59,507 nucleotides of DNA from Rugosibacter sp. (GCA_030645365.1 JAUSMB010000065.1:1-59507), one strand, 5' to 3'. Shown: positions 42,406-51,270, counted from the first letter of the stretch. A program made the numbers and translations. The notes: generated by a model not told the origin, from the sequence alone.

Positions 42406-42905
42406 GTCAGGCAGTGACCGCCGCACATGCCAGTGCGATAGAAGCACTTCACACGGCCTATTTAGCTGCTTTGGACAAAGGCGACATGGCCGCCTGGGCG
42501 GCCACCTTTGCCAGCAATGAAGCCAGCTACTTTTGCATCTCGGCCGAAAACGACCGGCGGGGTTTGCCTTTGGCGCTGATGTACGACGACTGTCGCGGGC
42601 GGATTGATGATCGTGTCTCGTTTGTCACCAAAGTGTGGGCCGGCACCTATCAGCCGTATCGTACGCGGCACTTCATTCAGCAGCTGAGCATGAACGTTGC
42701 AGGCGCTAACCAATACCGTGCCACCTCCGGCTTCATGATCATGATGACCCCCGAGGGGGGTGCCACCACGATACTCACCAGCGGAGAATATCGCGATCTG
42801 ATCGATATTCAGGGGGAGGGTGACCAATGTCGCGCCGTGTTTCGCGAACGACGCACCGTCTATGACGCCGATGTGTTGCCGCGTTATATTGTGTTTCCGT
42901 TTTGA
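42402..42905 (+). CDS. Rieske oxygenase beta subunit, paralogue B
   Basis: 167 residues, a near duplicate of the protein at 38671. It starts at ATG 42402, overlapping the alpha stop. It ends with the same RTVYDADVLPRYIVFPF. This is the last gene before the A+T-rich island. Confidence 0.9.
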   Translation: MSQAVTAAHASAIEALHTAYLAALDKGDMAAWAATFASNEASYFCISAENDRRGLPLALMYDDCRGRIDDRVSFVTKVWAGTYQPYRTRHFIQQLSMNVAGANQYRATSGFMIMMTPEGGATTILTSGEYRDLIDIQGEGDQCRAVFRERRTVYDADVLPRYIVFPF

Positions 42906-43033
42906 GGAGTAAAATACGAACTGCGGTTTCAAAATAGAAATCGATCTTTTAGAATAATACCACGCAGAGTGATGACGGGAAGACCCGCAACTTATGTACG
43001 TAAAAGGAGACTAAAATTGAAGAAAAAAATATT

Positions 43034-44743
43034 TTGGCAGTTGCTGTTGCCCTTGTCCAAGGTGCTGCATTTTCCGCAATGGCAGCAACGGGAGCCGCAA
43101 AGGATCCGAATATTGTAATTATCCTTGCGGACGATATGGGGTTTAACGATATCCAACCTTTTGGCCAAACTGTCATTGCTACACCAGTTCTGAACGAACT
43201 GGCGTCAGGCGGCATGCGCTTTACGAATTACCACGTGCACGCCACGTGTTCTCCAACCCGCGCCCAGTTACTGACCGGCGTCGATAACCATCGTGCTGGG
43301 ATGGGGTCGATGGGTGAATTCCACATTCCAGAAATGGACAAGTATCCTGGTAGTTATATCGGAGCAATGAATGAGCGGGTAAAAACCATCGCCGAAGTGC
43401 TCAAAGAACGCGGGTACTCCACGTTTATGTCTGGAAAATGGCATCTAGGCGGCAAGAAAGAATATCTTCCACCAGCCAAAGGTTTTGAAAAGTCATTCGT
43501 AATGCTGGACGGTGGTGGTAGTCATTGGGATAGTCGAGGATTGCTTGGTGTACAACCGATAACGCGATTCACTGAAGATGGCAGGCCAGTCTCACGTGAC
43601 ACAGGAGAGTTCTCGTCGGATTTGTACACTGACAAGTTCTTGTCCTACATGAAGACAGCACAGAGGGCCGGAAGGCCTTTTTTCGGCTACCTGGCATTTC
43701 AGGCGGTCCATGACCCGCTGCATGCTCCAGCAGATTACATCAAGAAGTATCGTGGCAAATTCGCAGAAGGTTATGACAAACAGCGACAGGATCTGTATGC
43801 AAACATGAAGAGGCTCGGCGTGATTCCGGCGGGAACAAAAATGTCGGACCCACCCCCCATGTTCAAGCCTTGGTCAAAACTTTCTGCTGACGAGCGTAAG
43901 CATCAGGAGCGCCTGAGAGAAATCTATGCGGGCATGATTGATAACATGGACATGAACATCGGCAGAGTTATCGCCGAACTAAAGAAATCCGGAGTTTATG
44001 ACAACACGATTATTTTTTTCTTTTCCGACAATGGTCCGTCTGCTGCATATATGGATTTCTATCCGGGTAATGCTGATGGTAAGTGGATTAAGGAAAATTA
44101 CGATACCTCGTTTGAAAATCTCGGAGCACCCAAGTCTTTTGCTGGCTTGGGTCCTGGCTGGGCGTATGCAAGCTCCGCTCCATTCAAACTCTTCAAGACG
44201 ATGGTGACTGAGGGTGGAACAATCTCCCCTCTCATCGTTAGGGGGCCAGTCGTCAAGAACCCAGGCACCATCAATGATGGGTTCCTTGCGGTGGAAGACA
44301 TTTTTCCGACTATTCTTGATCTCGCCAAAGCCGAACGTGGTTCAGAGCGCAACGGCGTTCCGCTGGTTCCATTGAAAGGAAAATCGTTTAGTGAGGTCCT
44401 TAAAGGCAATGTCAGCTCAGCAAGGGGACCTAGTTTCGAACGTGGTGAGGAACTATTTGGGAACAAGGTCTATCGGCACGGAAACTGGAAAATCAGCTGG
44501 CTTCCCAAGCCATTTGGAGAAGAGCGCTGGCAGCTGTTCGACATGCAGCAGGACCGTGGTGAAACGCGGGATTTGGCAGCCTTACATCCGGAAGTTGTTT
44601 CGGCAATGGTGACCAAATATGACAGGTGGGCTCAGGAGAACGATGTACTCAACTGGGATTATCAGTATCTGCGCAAATTTATTCTCAATTATTTCGATTG
44701 GCGAAAAGGAATGCCGAAACAAATCGAGAACAAAGATTTTTAG
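43034..44743 (+). CDS. Arylsulfatase (type I, formylglycine), AtsA-like, with disrupted signal-peptide start
   Basis: Hydrolyses aryl sulfate esters to phenol and sulfate. It has LADDMGFNDI (metal Asp pair), the C-x-P-x-R signature CSPTRAQLLTG with Cys72 as formylglycine site, GKWHLGG, SDNG and a C-terminal WQLFDMQQDRGETRDLA; the layout closely follows Pseudomonas AtsA. A natural start TTG (43017) with AAGGAG seven bases upstream encodes MKKK but is out of frame. One extra base in the A7 run at 43023-43029 would give MKKKNILAVAVALVQGAAFSAMAA, a perfect signal peptide. As written, the gene lacks a good start. Confidence 0.85.
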   Translation: MAVAVALVQGAAFSAMAATGAAKDPNIVIILADDMGFNDIQPFGQTVIATPVLNELASGGMRFTNYHVHATCSPTRAQLLTGVDNHRAGMGSMGEFHIPEMDKYPGSYIGAMNERVKTIAEVLKERGYSTFMSGKWHLGGKKEYLPPAKGFEKSFVMLDGGGSHWDSRGLLGVQPITRFTEDGRPVSRDTGEFSSDLYTDKFLSYMKTAQRAGRPFFGYLAFQAVHDPLHAPADYIKKYRGKFAEGYDKQRQDLYANMKRLGVIPAGTKMSDPPPMFKPWSKLSADERKHQERLREIYAGMIDNMDMNIGRVIAELKKSGVYDNTIIFFFSDNGPSAAYMDFYPGNADGKWIKENYDTSFENLGAPKSFAGLGPGWAYASSAPFKLFKTMVTEGGTISPLIVRGPVVKNPGTINDGFLAVEDIFPTILDLAKAERGSERNGVPLVPLKGKSFSEVLKGNVSSARGPSFERGEELFGNKVYRHGNWKISWLPKPFGEERWQLFDMQQDRGETRDLAALHPEVVSAMVTKYDRWAQENDVLNWDYQYLRKFILNYFDWRKGMPKQIENKDF

Positions 44744-44758
44744 TCAATCATCGAGGAA

Positions 44759-45229
44759 TTGATATGGATAAAGCTGAAATTGCACAAAATGTTGATCACC
44801 GAGCGCCGTATGGAGATCGAGTTTGCTCAGACCATGAAGTATGTCGTCGAGATGTACCCGGACGCCGAAGTGATTCGCGTGGTGCTGGGCAACCTCAACG
44901 TGCATAAAATGGTTTCGCTCTACGAGCCGTTCCCTCTAGAGAAGGTGCGCGTATCGCCAAGAATCTGGAGTTCCATTACACGTCCAGGCACAACAGTTGG
45001 CTCAACACTTCGGTCCCCCTTGAGGGAGGGTTGGCTGAAATGGAATTCTCCGTTCTGTCGCGTACATGCCTTGCCAGTTGAGTTTACGATGAAGAAGCCC
45101 TGCACCGATGCATCAATGCCAACGTCGCCAAGCGCAATGTCAAGCACCAGTCCATCAACTGGCATTTCACGATCCGCGATGCGCACCGCAAGCTTCATCG
45201 GTTTTATCCATCAACGTCAGCATGACTGA
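44759..45229 (+). pseudogene. IS630-family transposase remnant
   Basis: Degenerate DDE transposase C-terminal half. One frame reads FAQTMKYVVEMYPDAEVIRVV then LGNLNVHKMVSLYEPFP, where the family DNLNTH motif has lost its catalytic Asp to Gly. Other frames continue with NLEFHYTSRHNSWLN, EMEFSVLSRTCL and INWHFTIRDAHRKLHRFYPS. Frame changes and a short inserted stretch (about 45020) make it inactive. It separates the sulfatase from the formylglycine enzyme. Confidence 0.8.
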
Positions 45230-45262
45230 CTACTAGGGTCGAAGTCACGGTAGAGAAACGTC

Positions 45263-46342
45263 ATGAAGTTATCCACCATTCTTTACAGCAGTGCGATCAT
45301 TCTGGCGCTAGTCGTTGGCGTTGGAGTCTATCAACAAGCCAAGAAGCATGAACTTAAACCGGGGCAGGTGGGCGATGGGGTCGCAGGACCGCTCGGAATG
45401 GTGTGGATCCCTGGTGGTGAGTTTCTTATGGGAAACAGCAGCGTTAAGTCGCAGAAAAATGAGCAACCGGCACACAGAGTCTATATTGATGGATTCTGGA
45501 TCGACCAGTTTCATGTGACTAACAATGACTTTTCCAAATTTGTTCGTGAAACTGGTTATGTAACAACGGCTGAGCGCAAGCCCTCGTGGGAATCGTTAAG
45601 CGTTCAACTGCCGGCAGGTACACCCCGTCCATCAGATTCAGTGCTTGTTCCTGGAGCACTCGTCTTTGTCGGCACAGAAAAGCCGGTTTCTTTGGCCGAC
45701 TACTCAAGGTGGTGGCGCTATGTGCCGGGTGCAAATTGGCGCCATCCAAGCGGACCGGACTCCAGTATTGAAGATCGTGGCGATCACCCGGTTGTTCAGG
45801 TTTCCTATGAAGATGCTCGAGCTTACGCTCGGTGGGCCGGAAAGCGACTACCGAGCGAGGCTGAGTGGGAATATGCAGCCAGAGGCGGGTTTGACCAGGC
45901 GACCTATGCCTGGGGCAATATATTCAAGCCGGCCGACAAGGCGATGGGGAATACGTGGAACGATGCCGTCGCGGTGTTCCCCGTCCAAGCGCCGAAAGTC
46001 CTGCCCGGAACACTTCCGGTGGGAACATTTCCTGCGAATGGCTACAACCTGTATGATATGGCGGGAAACGCTTGGCAGTGGGTGTCGGATTGGTACCGGG
46101 CCGATGCCTTCAGTAGGCAAGCTGCCGCGGCAACAGTAACCATCAACCCACCTGGGCCAGGTGAATCTTTCGATCCGGCCGGTTTGCGAGTGGATGCACC
46201 GAAGCGCGTAATTCGTGGAGGCTCTTTTCTATGCAGCGAGGCTTACTGCGAAGGATATCGGGTCAGCGCAAGGCAGGGACAAGATCCCTATAGCAGTTCG
46301 TCCAACGTCGGATTTCGGCTGGGGGTCAGCGCCGTGGAATGA
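45263..46342 (+). CDS. Formylglycine-generating enzyme (sulfatase-modifying), membrane-anchored
   Basis: Copper/O2-dependent enzyme that oxidises the sulfatase Cys to formylglycine. The SUMF1 fold runs from GMVWIPGGEFLMGNSS to GGSFLCSEAYCEGYR; the active Cys pair is Cys324 and Cys329, which separates true FGEs from other SUMF1 proteins. WGNIFKP, YNLYDMAGNAWQWVSDWY and NVGFRLG are conserved. An N-terminal hydrophobic segment (about 5-23) predicts a periplasmic or membrane-anchored enzyme, unlike the usual cytosolic bacterial FGEs. It serves the sulfatase upstream. The stop lies against a fragment of a lysR gene. Confidence 0.92.
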   Translation: MKLSTILYSSAIILALVVGVGVYQQAKKHELKPGQVGDGVAGPLGMVWIPGGEFLMGNSSVKSQKNEQPAHRVYIDGFWIDQFHVTNNDFSKFVRETGYVTTAERKPSWESLSVQLPAGTPRPSDSVLVPGALVFVGTEKPVSLADYSRWWRYVPGANWRHPSGPDSSIEDRGDHPVVQVSYEDARAYARWAGKRLPSEAEWEYAARGGFDQATYAWGNIFKPADKAMGNTWNDAVAVFPVQAPKVLPGTLPVGTFPANGYNLYDMAGNAWQWVSDWYRADAFSRQAAAATVTINPPGPGESFDPAGLRVDAPKRVIRGGSFLCSEAYCEGYRVSARQGQDPYSSSSNVGFRLGVSAVE

Positions 46343-46505
46343 CGGAGGGTAAGGTGCATGTGGCTTTTTTATTCTATCGATTAAATAAGTAGATTATAGA
46401 AATATTATTTGTTTTACAACTAATTATCCTTCGCTTAAAGTTCTTCCAAACCATTATATGAAAAATATGGATTCTATTCTTTTCGCCATCACAGCAAAAA
46501 GCGCC
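46341..46505. repeat. Diverged duplicate of the lysR-yeiH intergenic region
   Basis: Matches 55876-56040. The first codons of a LysR gene survive on the minus strand (MHLTLR versus MNLTLR). A 48-bp block (46369-46416) is identical to 55901-55948, and a yeiH-like 5' end follows on the plus strand (MDSILFAIT versus MDFIPSAIS) before decaying. The LysR-type dyad TTCTAT/ATAGAA (46372-46401) is kept. Confidence 0.85.
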
Positions 46506-46633
46506 GTCGAGCCATTAAAGCAGCATACATCCGTCCCCATTTTTGGGCAATGTTTAATGTTGTGAGGCGCACCGGATTGGCGCACCCATCTGGGATTTTT
46601 GCACGAATTTTATACTAAGAGAGAGGGATTTTT
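46506..46633. other. Leader of the MFS transporter gene
   Basis: No gene is seen. The octamer GGCGCACC occurs twice 13 bp apart (about 46566 and 46579), and GAGAGAGGG precedes the start codon. Expression may use the duplicated LysR site upstream. Confidence 0.4.
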
Positions 46634-47950
46634 ATGCAAGGGCAGTCACAGCAAGGCGTGCTTGATGGAATATTGTTTGGAACCTTTCATGTGAGAGTGA
46701 TTAGCCTTACTTTCTTATGCGCACTGATAGATGGTTTGGACTTGCAAATCATAGCTTATGTGGCTCCGGTGATAGCTAAGGCGCTAAGCCTGTCCGACAT
46801 GGAAATAGGTTTAACATTTAGTATGGGCTTCGTAGGGATTGCCGTCGGCTCCATATTTATTGCTCCATTGGGCGATCGTTGGGGTCGGAAAACGGTGATT
46901 ATCCTATCCATAGTTTTTTTTAGTAGCATAATATTGATTACTCCATTTTCCAGGAACTTCGAGGAGTTAGCTGCGGCACGGTTTCTTACCGGCGTCGGCT
47001 TGGGAGGGGTTCTACCCAATGCTATGGCCATTTCTATTGAGTATGCACCTCGACGTTATCGCTCATTTATGTTAATCCTTGCCTATGTCGGGTTTGTAGC
47101 CGGTGCCGCAGTTGGGGGTGGTGTAGCGAATATTTTAATGCGTTGGTATGGGTGGGAAAGTGTATTTTATATTATTGGGGCTATCTCGTTTGCCATCGCC
47201 GCATTAATGCTTGTGGCCCTTCCTGAATCTTTGGAGTATTTGATACAACAGAAAAGCGGGAGTGAGCGTCTAAAACGATTATTGGCTCGGTTCCAAATAA
47301 AAAGTGTAGACATTGCAAGGTGGGCTGTAAGTAACCGAGTGCCTGATAAAGGGAGAGTTAGGGCGCTATTTGATCAGGAGCGTCAAAGAAATACGATACT
47401 CCTCTGGATTGCGATGTTTGCTAATGTTTTCTGTATATTTTCCCTTATCCAATGGCTACCCAGTCTTCTCGCAAGGAATGGAATGCCTTTAGGGGATGCC
47501 AATTTGTTAGTTAGCTTTTTGTGGTTGGCGGCGATAGTCGGCTCATTCTTGTTTTTATACATCTCTCGAATAATGCCGCTTCAAAGGGTGTTGGCCATAT
47601 ATCTTGTGTTATCTGTGATTTTCACCGTAATTCTCGGAGTGGTCATCCAGGATCACATAGCTTTCGCGGGGCCCCTTATAATCGGAATTGGAGTAACTGC
47701 CTGCGCCGCGCAGATTGGATTTTATCCGCTACTTAGCGAAACATATCCAGCGTCTATACGGGTCACGGGAATCGGCATAGCGCAGGGTGTCGGCCGCATG
47801 GGGGCTATTGCTGGCCCGGCCATTGTCGGTGTTTTGTTAACTTCGGGGGTTGCCCAGCTTAATATATTTGTTGGGCTAGCTGTCCCTCTTTTGATTTCTG
47901 CGGCTGCGGTGTGGAACCTGAGGATGCTGCCATTGGGTAGAAGTGAGTGA
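46634..47950 (+). CDS. MFS aromatic-acid/H+ symporter (AAHS, PcaK/BenK-like)
   Basis: 438 residues and 12 membrane segments. TM1 has CALIDGLDLQIIAYVAP, the loop 2-3 motif is GDRWGRKT, and TM4-5 has ARFLTGVGLGGVLPNAMAI. The family imports aromatic acids such as benzoate or 4-hydroxybenzoate with protons. It stands before a BenAB-like oxygenase pair and so probably brings in that oxygenase's substrate, perhaps a sulfonated acid. Codon use is more A+T-rich than that of the core genes. Confidence 0.88.
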   Translation: MQGQSQQGVLDGILFGTFHVRVISLTFLCALIDGLDLQIIAYVAPVIAKALSLSDMEIGLTFSMGFVGIAVGSIFIAPLGDRWGRKTVIILSIVFFSSIILITPFSRNFEELAAARFLTGVGLGGVLPNAMAISIEYAPRRYRSFMLILAYVGFVAGAAVGGGVANILMRWYGWESVFYIIGAISFAIAALMLVALPESLEYLIQQKSGSERLKRLLARFQIKSVDIARWAVSNRVPDKGRVRALFDQERQRNTILLWIAMFANVFCIFSLIQWLPSLLARNGMPLGDANLLVSFLWLAAIVGSFLFLYISRIMPLQRVLAIYLVLSVIFTVILGVVIQDHIAFAGPLIIGIGVTACAAQIGFYPLLSETYPASIRVTGIGIAQGVGRMGAIAGPAIVGVLLTSGVAQLNIFVGLAVPLLISAAAVWNLRMLPLGRSE

Positions 47951-48131
47951 AGGGCTCGGTGGCGTGGCTTCGCTGCTTTTCCAGCACTCCACGTACTACG
48001 GATGGCGCGATCGATAACAGTCAGTATATGGCATATTATAATAATTCCTTCACTGTTCTTGGTATGGACAGAAGGCAAGCGAAGGTTTTTTCTTTTTTAA
48101 GAGAGCATTTCACAACATTGAGGAGACGAAC

Positions 48132-49589
48132 ATGCATGAAGCATATGATAAGCAGCAGCTAGCGGCAGCTATCAAGAATGACCTTCCCGAAGGCTTACTT
48201 CAAGTGGCGCGTTCTGCGTACAGAGACCCAGGATTGTTCGACTTGGAAATGCGTGAGCTCTTCGAGAAGAGTTGGGTATATCTTGCCCATGAGAGCCAAC
48301 TTTCGGGGAGGGGAGCCTTCATAACTACATCCTTGGGGCTACTTCCAATCCTTGTTTGCCGGGATGATGATCAAAAGATACGCGCGTTCATCAATTCATG
48401 TACACACAGAGGCTCTCTGGTATGCAGGGAGGCCAAAGGTGTTACCTCTTTTCACACCTGCCCATTCCATGGATGGACGTTCAATACAAAGGGCGACCTT
48501 ATCGGTATACCTTATGAAAGGACGGGTGGATACCCGGAGCAGTTCCGCAAGGAAAGTTTTGGGCTTAAAGCACTGCCGCGCTTGTCAATGTACCGCGGGC
48601 TCATCTTTGGGAGCATGGTGGAAGAGGGGGCATCGCTGGAAGATTGGCTTGGGGACGCCAAGGTTTTCATAGACCTCCTCTGCGACCAATCAAAAGAGGG
48701 AGAAATCGAAGTATTGCCAGGAGTGTCATCTTATCAGTACAAGGGGAATTGGAAGCTACAGTGCGAGAACCAGTCTGACGGCTACCATGTGTATGCTACC
48801 CACGGCAGTTACCTGGAGACGTTGAGACGAAGGAAAGTCTCGGCGCAACCCGATCAGATAAGGGCAATGGATTTCACGGGTTTTTCCGGTGCAGATATTG
48901 AGGGTGGTTTTTTTGCGTTGGAGAACGGTCATGCCGTTCTTTGGTGGGATTGGAGCGGTCAAGGCGCCGATAATAAACCTAATGCTGAGCGTTACCCGCA
49001 ATATCTGGAACAGTGGGGCCAGGTTAAGGCGGACTGGATGCTGGGCCGCGCAAGAAATCTAATTATCTATCCGAATTTGCTTTTGACCGATCATGCATCA
49101 ACTCAAATTCGGGTTATTAAACCGTTGGCATGGGATCAGACAGAAGTGAGTATCTATTGCTTCGGACTAAAAGGGGAATCCCTGACAGAACGGGGACGGC
49201 GGCTCCGGCAATACGAGGATTTTTTCAACGCCAGTGGAATGGCTACCCCTGATGACGTCGCGGTTTTTGAATTTTGCCATGAAGGTTATGCAAGTTCCGA
49301 TTACATCCCATGGAATGACCTTAGTCGTGGAGCTAAGAACCTCCAGAAAGGAGCCAATCAAAGGGCGCGGGAACTGGGGATTACCCCCAAGTGGTCTGGA
49401 GGCAATGTTGAGGATGAGCAGATCATGTGGGCTTACGCGGAGTTTTGGCAGAGTAAGCTCATGGCCGCAATTGCTGGGAGGCTGGATGGCGTGCCACGAT
49501 CGACTTTAGATTTAGAGAGCGGTACGACTACGGTTAGCGGGGTAGAAAGAGAGAGAGCCCGCGAGGGAGCAACATCACCCTCATCCTGA
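48132..49589 (+). CDS. Rieske oxygenase alpha subunit, BenA/AntA-like
   Basis: 485-residue catalytic subunit with Rieske ligands Cys90/His92 and Cys110/His113 and iron site Asp216, His219, His224 in ENQSDGYHVYATH. It shares GEIEVLPG, NASGMATPDDV and DLSRGAKNL with the alpha subunits at the window start and at 57.3 kb. The C-terminal tail of about 30 residues (after AAIAGRLDG) is longer than in BenA and low in conservation. It has a GAGGAGA ribosome site. The substrate is likely an aromatic acid. Confidence 0.92.
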   Translation: MHEAYDKQQLAAAIKNDLPEGLLQVARSAYRDPGLFDLEMRELFEKSWVYLAHESQLSGRGAFITTSLGLLPILVCRDDDQKIRAFINSCTHRGSLVCREAKGVTSFHTCPFHGWTFNTKGDLIGIPYERTGGYPEQFRKESFGLKALPRLSMYRGLIFGSMVEEGASLEDWLGDAKVFIDLLCDQSKEGEIEVLPGVSSYQYKGNWKLQCENQSDGYHVYATHGSYLETLRRRKVSAQPDQIRAMDFTGFSGADIEGGFFALENGHAVLWWDWSGQGADNKPNAERYPQYLEQWGQVKADWMLGRARNLIIYPNLLLTDHASTQIRVIKPLAWDQTEVSIYCFGLKGESLTERGRRLRQYEDFFNASGMATPDDVAVFEFCHEGYASSDYIPWNDLSRGAKNLQKGANQRARELGITPKWSGGNVEDEQIMWAYAEFWQSKLMAAIAGRLDGVPRSTLDLESGTTTVSGVERERAREGATSPSS

Positions 49590-49650
49590 GAGTCTCTGGA
49601 ATTTCCGCGGGCGGAAAGATATTAATTTTTAGCAAGATAAAGGAGTGATG

Positions 49651-50160
49651 ATGGGTATGATAGACTTTGAGCTGTGGGTCAAGGTTTCTGCATTTCTGAG
49701 TCGGGAGGCGCAGCTTGTCGATCAGAAACGCTGGAATGAATGGTTGGAGCTTTTTGATGAGCAATGTGAGTTCTGGGTACCTGCGTGGGACTCCGATACG
49801 GTTTTAACAAATGATCCTGAGCAGGAGGCGTCGCTCATCTACTATCGTACTCGCGCCGGACTTGAGGATCGAGTTTACAGGATAGAACACACTCATGCAC
49901 CATCGGCGACGCCACCTCCGCGCACGATTCATTTGGTTGGCACGATTGACATCGTAGAGGCTCAGGCAGGGATTGTAAAGGTTGAAGCCAATTGGGTTTG
50001 CCACTGGGTCTGGCGTAAAGAATTTCGTACCTATGCTGGGCGATATGATTACGAATTGAGGGAAAATCTGGGTAATCGAGCGTCATTTATTATTCAAAAA
50101 AAGCGGATCGTGGTGATCAATGATGTGATTCCTACGGTTATGGATGTTTGGCATATCTAA
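49651..50160 (+). CDS. Rieske oxygenase beta subunit, BenB-like
   Basis: About 169 residues with WNEWLELFDEQCEFWVPAWDSD, GLEDRVYRIEHTHAPS and a C-terminal VINDVIPTVMDVWHI. Several in-frame starts (49645, 49648, 49651, 49657) follow AAAGGAG; 49651 has good spacing. It is the partner of the alpha subunit 60 bp upstream. Confidence 0.9.
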   Translation: MGMIDFELWVKVSAFLSREAQLVDQKRWNEWLELFDEQCEFWVPAWDSDTVLTNDPEQEASLIYYRTRAGLEDRVYRIEHTHAPSATPPPRTIHLVGTIDIVEAQAGIVKVEANWVCHWVWRKEFRTYAGRYDYELRENLGNRASFIIQKKRIVVINDVIPTVMDVWHI

Positions 50161-50252
50161 GCTAAGGACTCAGACTAAGCTATACCCTGGTGGTGTCGCT
50201 CATGATCGGGGGCGGCGGCGTTTAGCAATGGAAGCATAGGATGTTGAAAAAA

Positions 50253-50264
50253 ATGTATATACAT
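50253..50264. promoter_or_regulatory. Palindrome ATGTATATACAT upstream of the TauD-like gene
   Basis: Perfect 12-bp palindrome, similar in style to GntR-family operators, 52 bp before the start codon. Confidence 0.4.
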
Positions 50265-50286
50265 ACTTCATTACAATAGGATTTAA

Positions 50287-50301
50287 CACTTAACTTAAGT
50301 G
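50287..50301. promoter_or_regulatory. Operator-like dyad CACTTAACTTAAGTG
   Basis: Perfect inverted repeat (7-bp arms, 1-bp centre) ending at the ribosome site GAAGGAGA of the TauD-like gene. A repressor bound here would block initiation. Confidence 0.45.
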
Positions 50302-50315
50302 AAGGAGACAAAAAA

Positions 50316-51203
50316 ATGTTAACTCAAGTAAAGCAAGAGTCTGGATATAGCGGGCGCTCCGCTACGATAGGCAATATTGAGGTAGTACGTCGCGGAACCA
50401 CGATTGGCGCCGAAATACAAGGCGTCGATTTTAACCGCCCATTAGATGATGTGACGAGGGACGCCATCCTCAGCGCGCTCGCGGATTGGAAGGTCGTCTA
50501 TTTTCGCAACGCACACATTACACCGGAACAGCAGAAAGCTTTCGGCGCCCGCTTTGGTGAACTGACCGTGCATCCGTCTGTGCCACACCTCGAGGGTCTT
50601 CCTGAGGTCATCGTGCTGGACTACACAAAACCGGAACGCTACCCGACGGACGTCTGGCACTCTGACGAAACATTCCGCCTTGAACCCCCGTTGGGTTCCT
50701 TCCTGCGCTGCGTCCGTCCTCCCGAGGTTGGCGGCGATACCATGTGGGCAGACATGTATGCTGCCTACGAAGGCTTGAGCGACAAGATGCAGCACTTTAT
50801 TGACGGACTTGAAGCGGTTCACGATTTCACCATTTTCCGGCGCAAGTTCGACAATTTGCCGCCAAAGGAGCGTCACGCAGGCCTCGCCGAGATGGAAGAG
50901 CAACTGCCCAATGCCACCCACCCGGTAGTTCGCACCCACCCGGTGACAAAGCGCAAGGCGCTGTTTGTCAATGCTCAATTCACGATTGCAATTAAAGGCA
51001 TGCGCAAAACAGAGAGCAGGGCTTTGCTGGATTTGCTCTACGCTCAGGCGACCATCCCCGAATACCAGTTCCGCCTCCATTGGGAAGCTGGTACAATGGC
51101 GTTCTGGGACAACCGGCCGACGCAACATTATGCGGTCAACGACTATCATCCGCATCGCCGTACGATGCACCGCGTCACCGTGAAAGGGGACAGGCCGTTT
51201 TAA
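50316..51203 (+). CDS. TauD/TfdA-family Fe(II)/2-oxoglutarate dioxygenase
   Basis: Non-haem iron enzyme of 295 residues. Iron ligands are His115, Asp117 (WHSDETF) and His271 (WDNRPTQHYAVNDY); Arg286 is the likely 2-oxoglutarate anchor. In this family TauD releases sulfite from taurine, AtsK cleaves alkyl sulfates, and TfdA cleaves aryloxyacetates. It stands alone between an oxygenase pair and an IS3 remnant. With exporters for sulfur oxyanions nearby, a sulfonate or sulfate-ester substrate is the best guess, but the motifs alone do not decide. Confidence 0.88.
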   Translation: MLTQVKQESGYSGRSATIGNIEVVRRGTTIGAEIQGVDFNRPLDDVTRDAILSALADWKVVYFRNAHITPEQQKAFGARFGELTVHPSVPHLEGLPEVIVLDYTKPERYPTDVWHSDETFRLEPPLGSFLRCVRPPEVGGDTMWADMYAAYEGLSDKMQHFIDGLEAVHDFTIFRRKFDNLPPKERHAGLAEMEEQLPNATHPVVRTHPVTKRKALFVNAQFTIAIKGMRKTESRALLDLLYAQATIPEYQFRLHWEAGTMAFWDNRPTQHYAVNDYHPHRRTMHRVTVKGDRPF

Positions 51204-51270
51204 AAGTGTTGAGCCGGGTCGTGTTCTATCCGTGATTACCCTATTTTGTCCGCTTTGGTGTTTGCCGACT

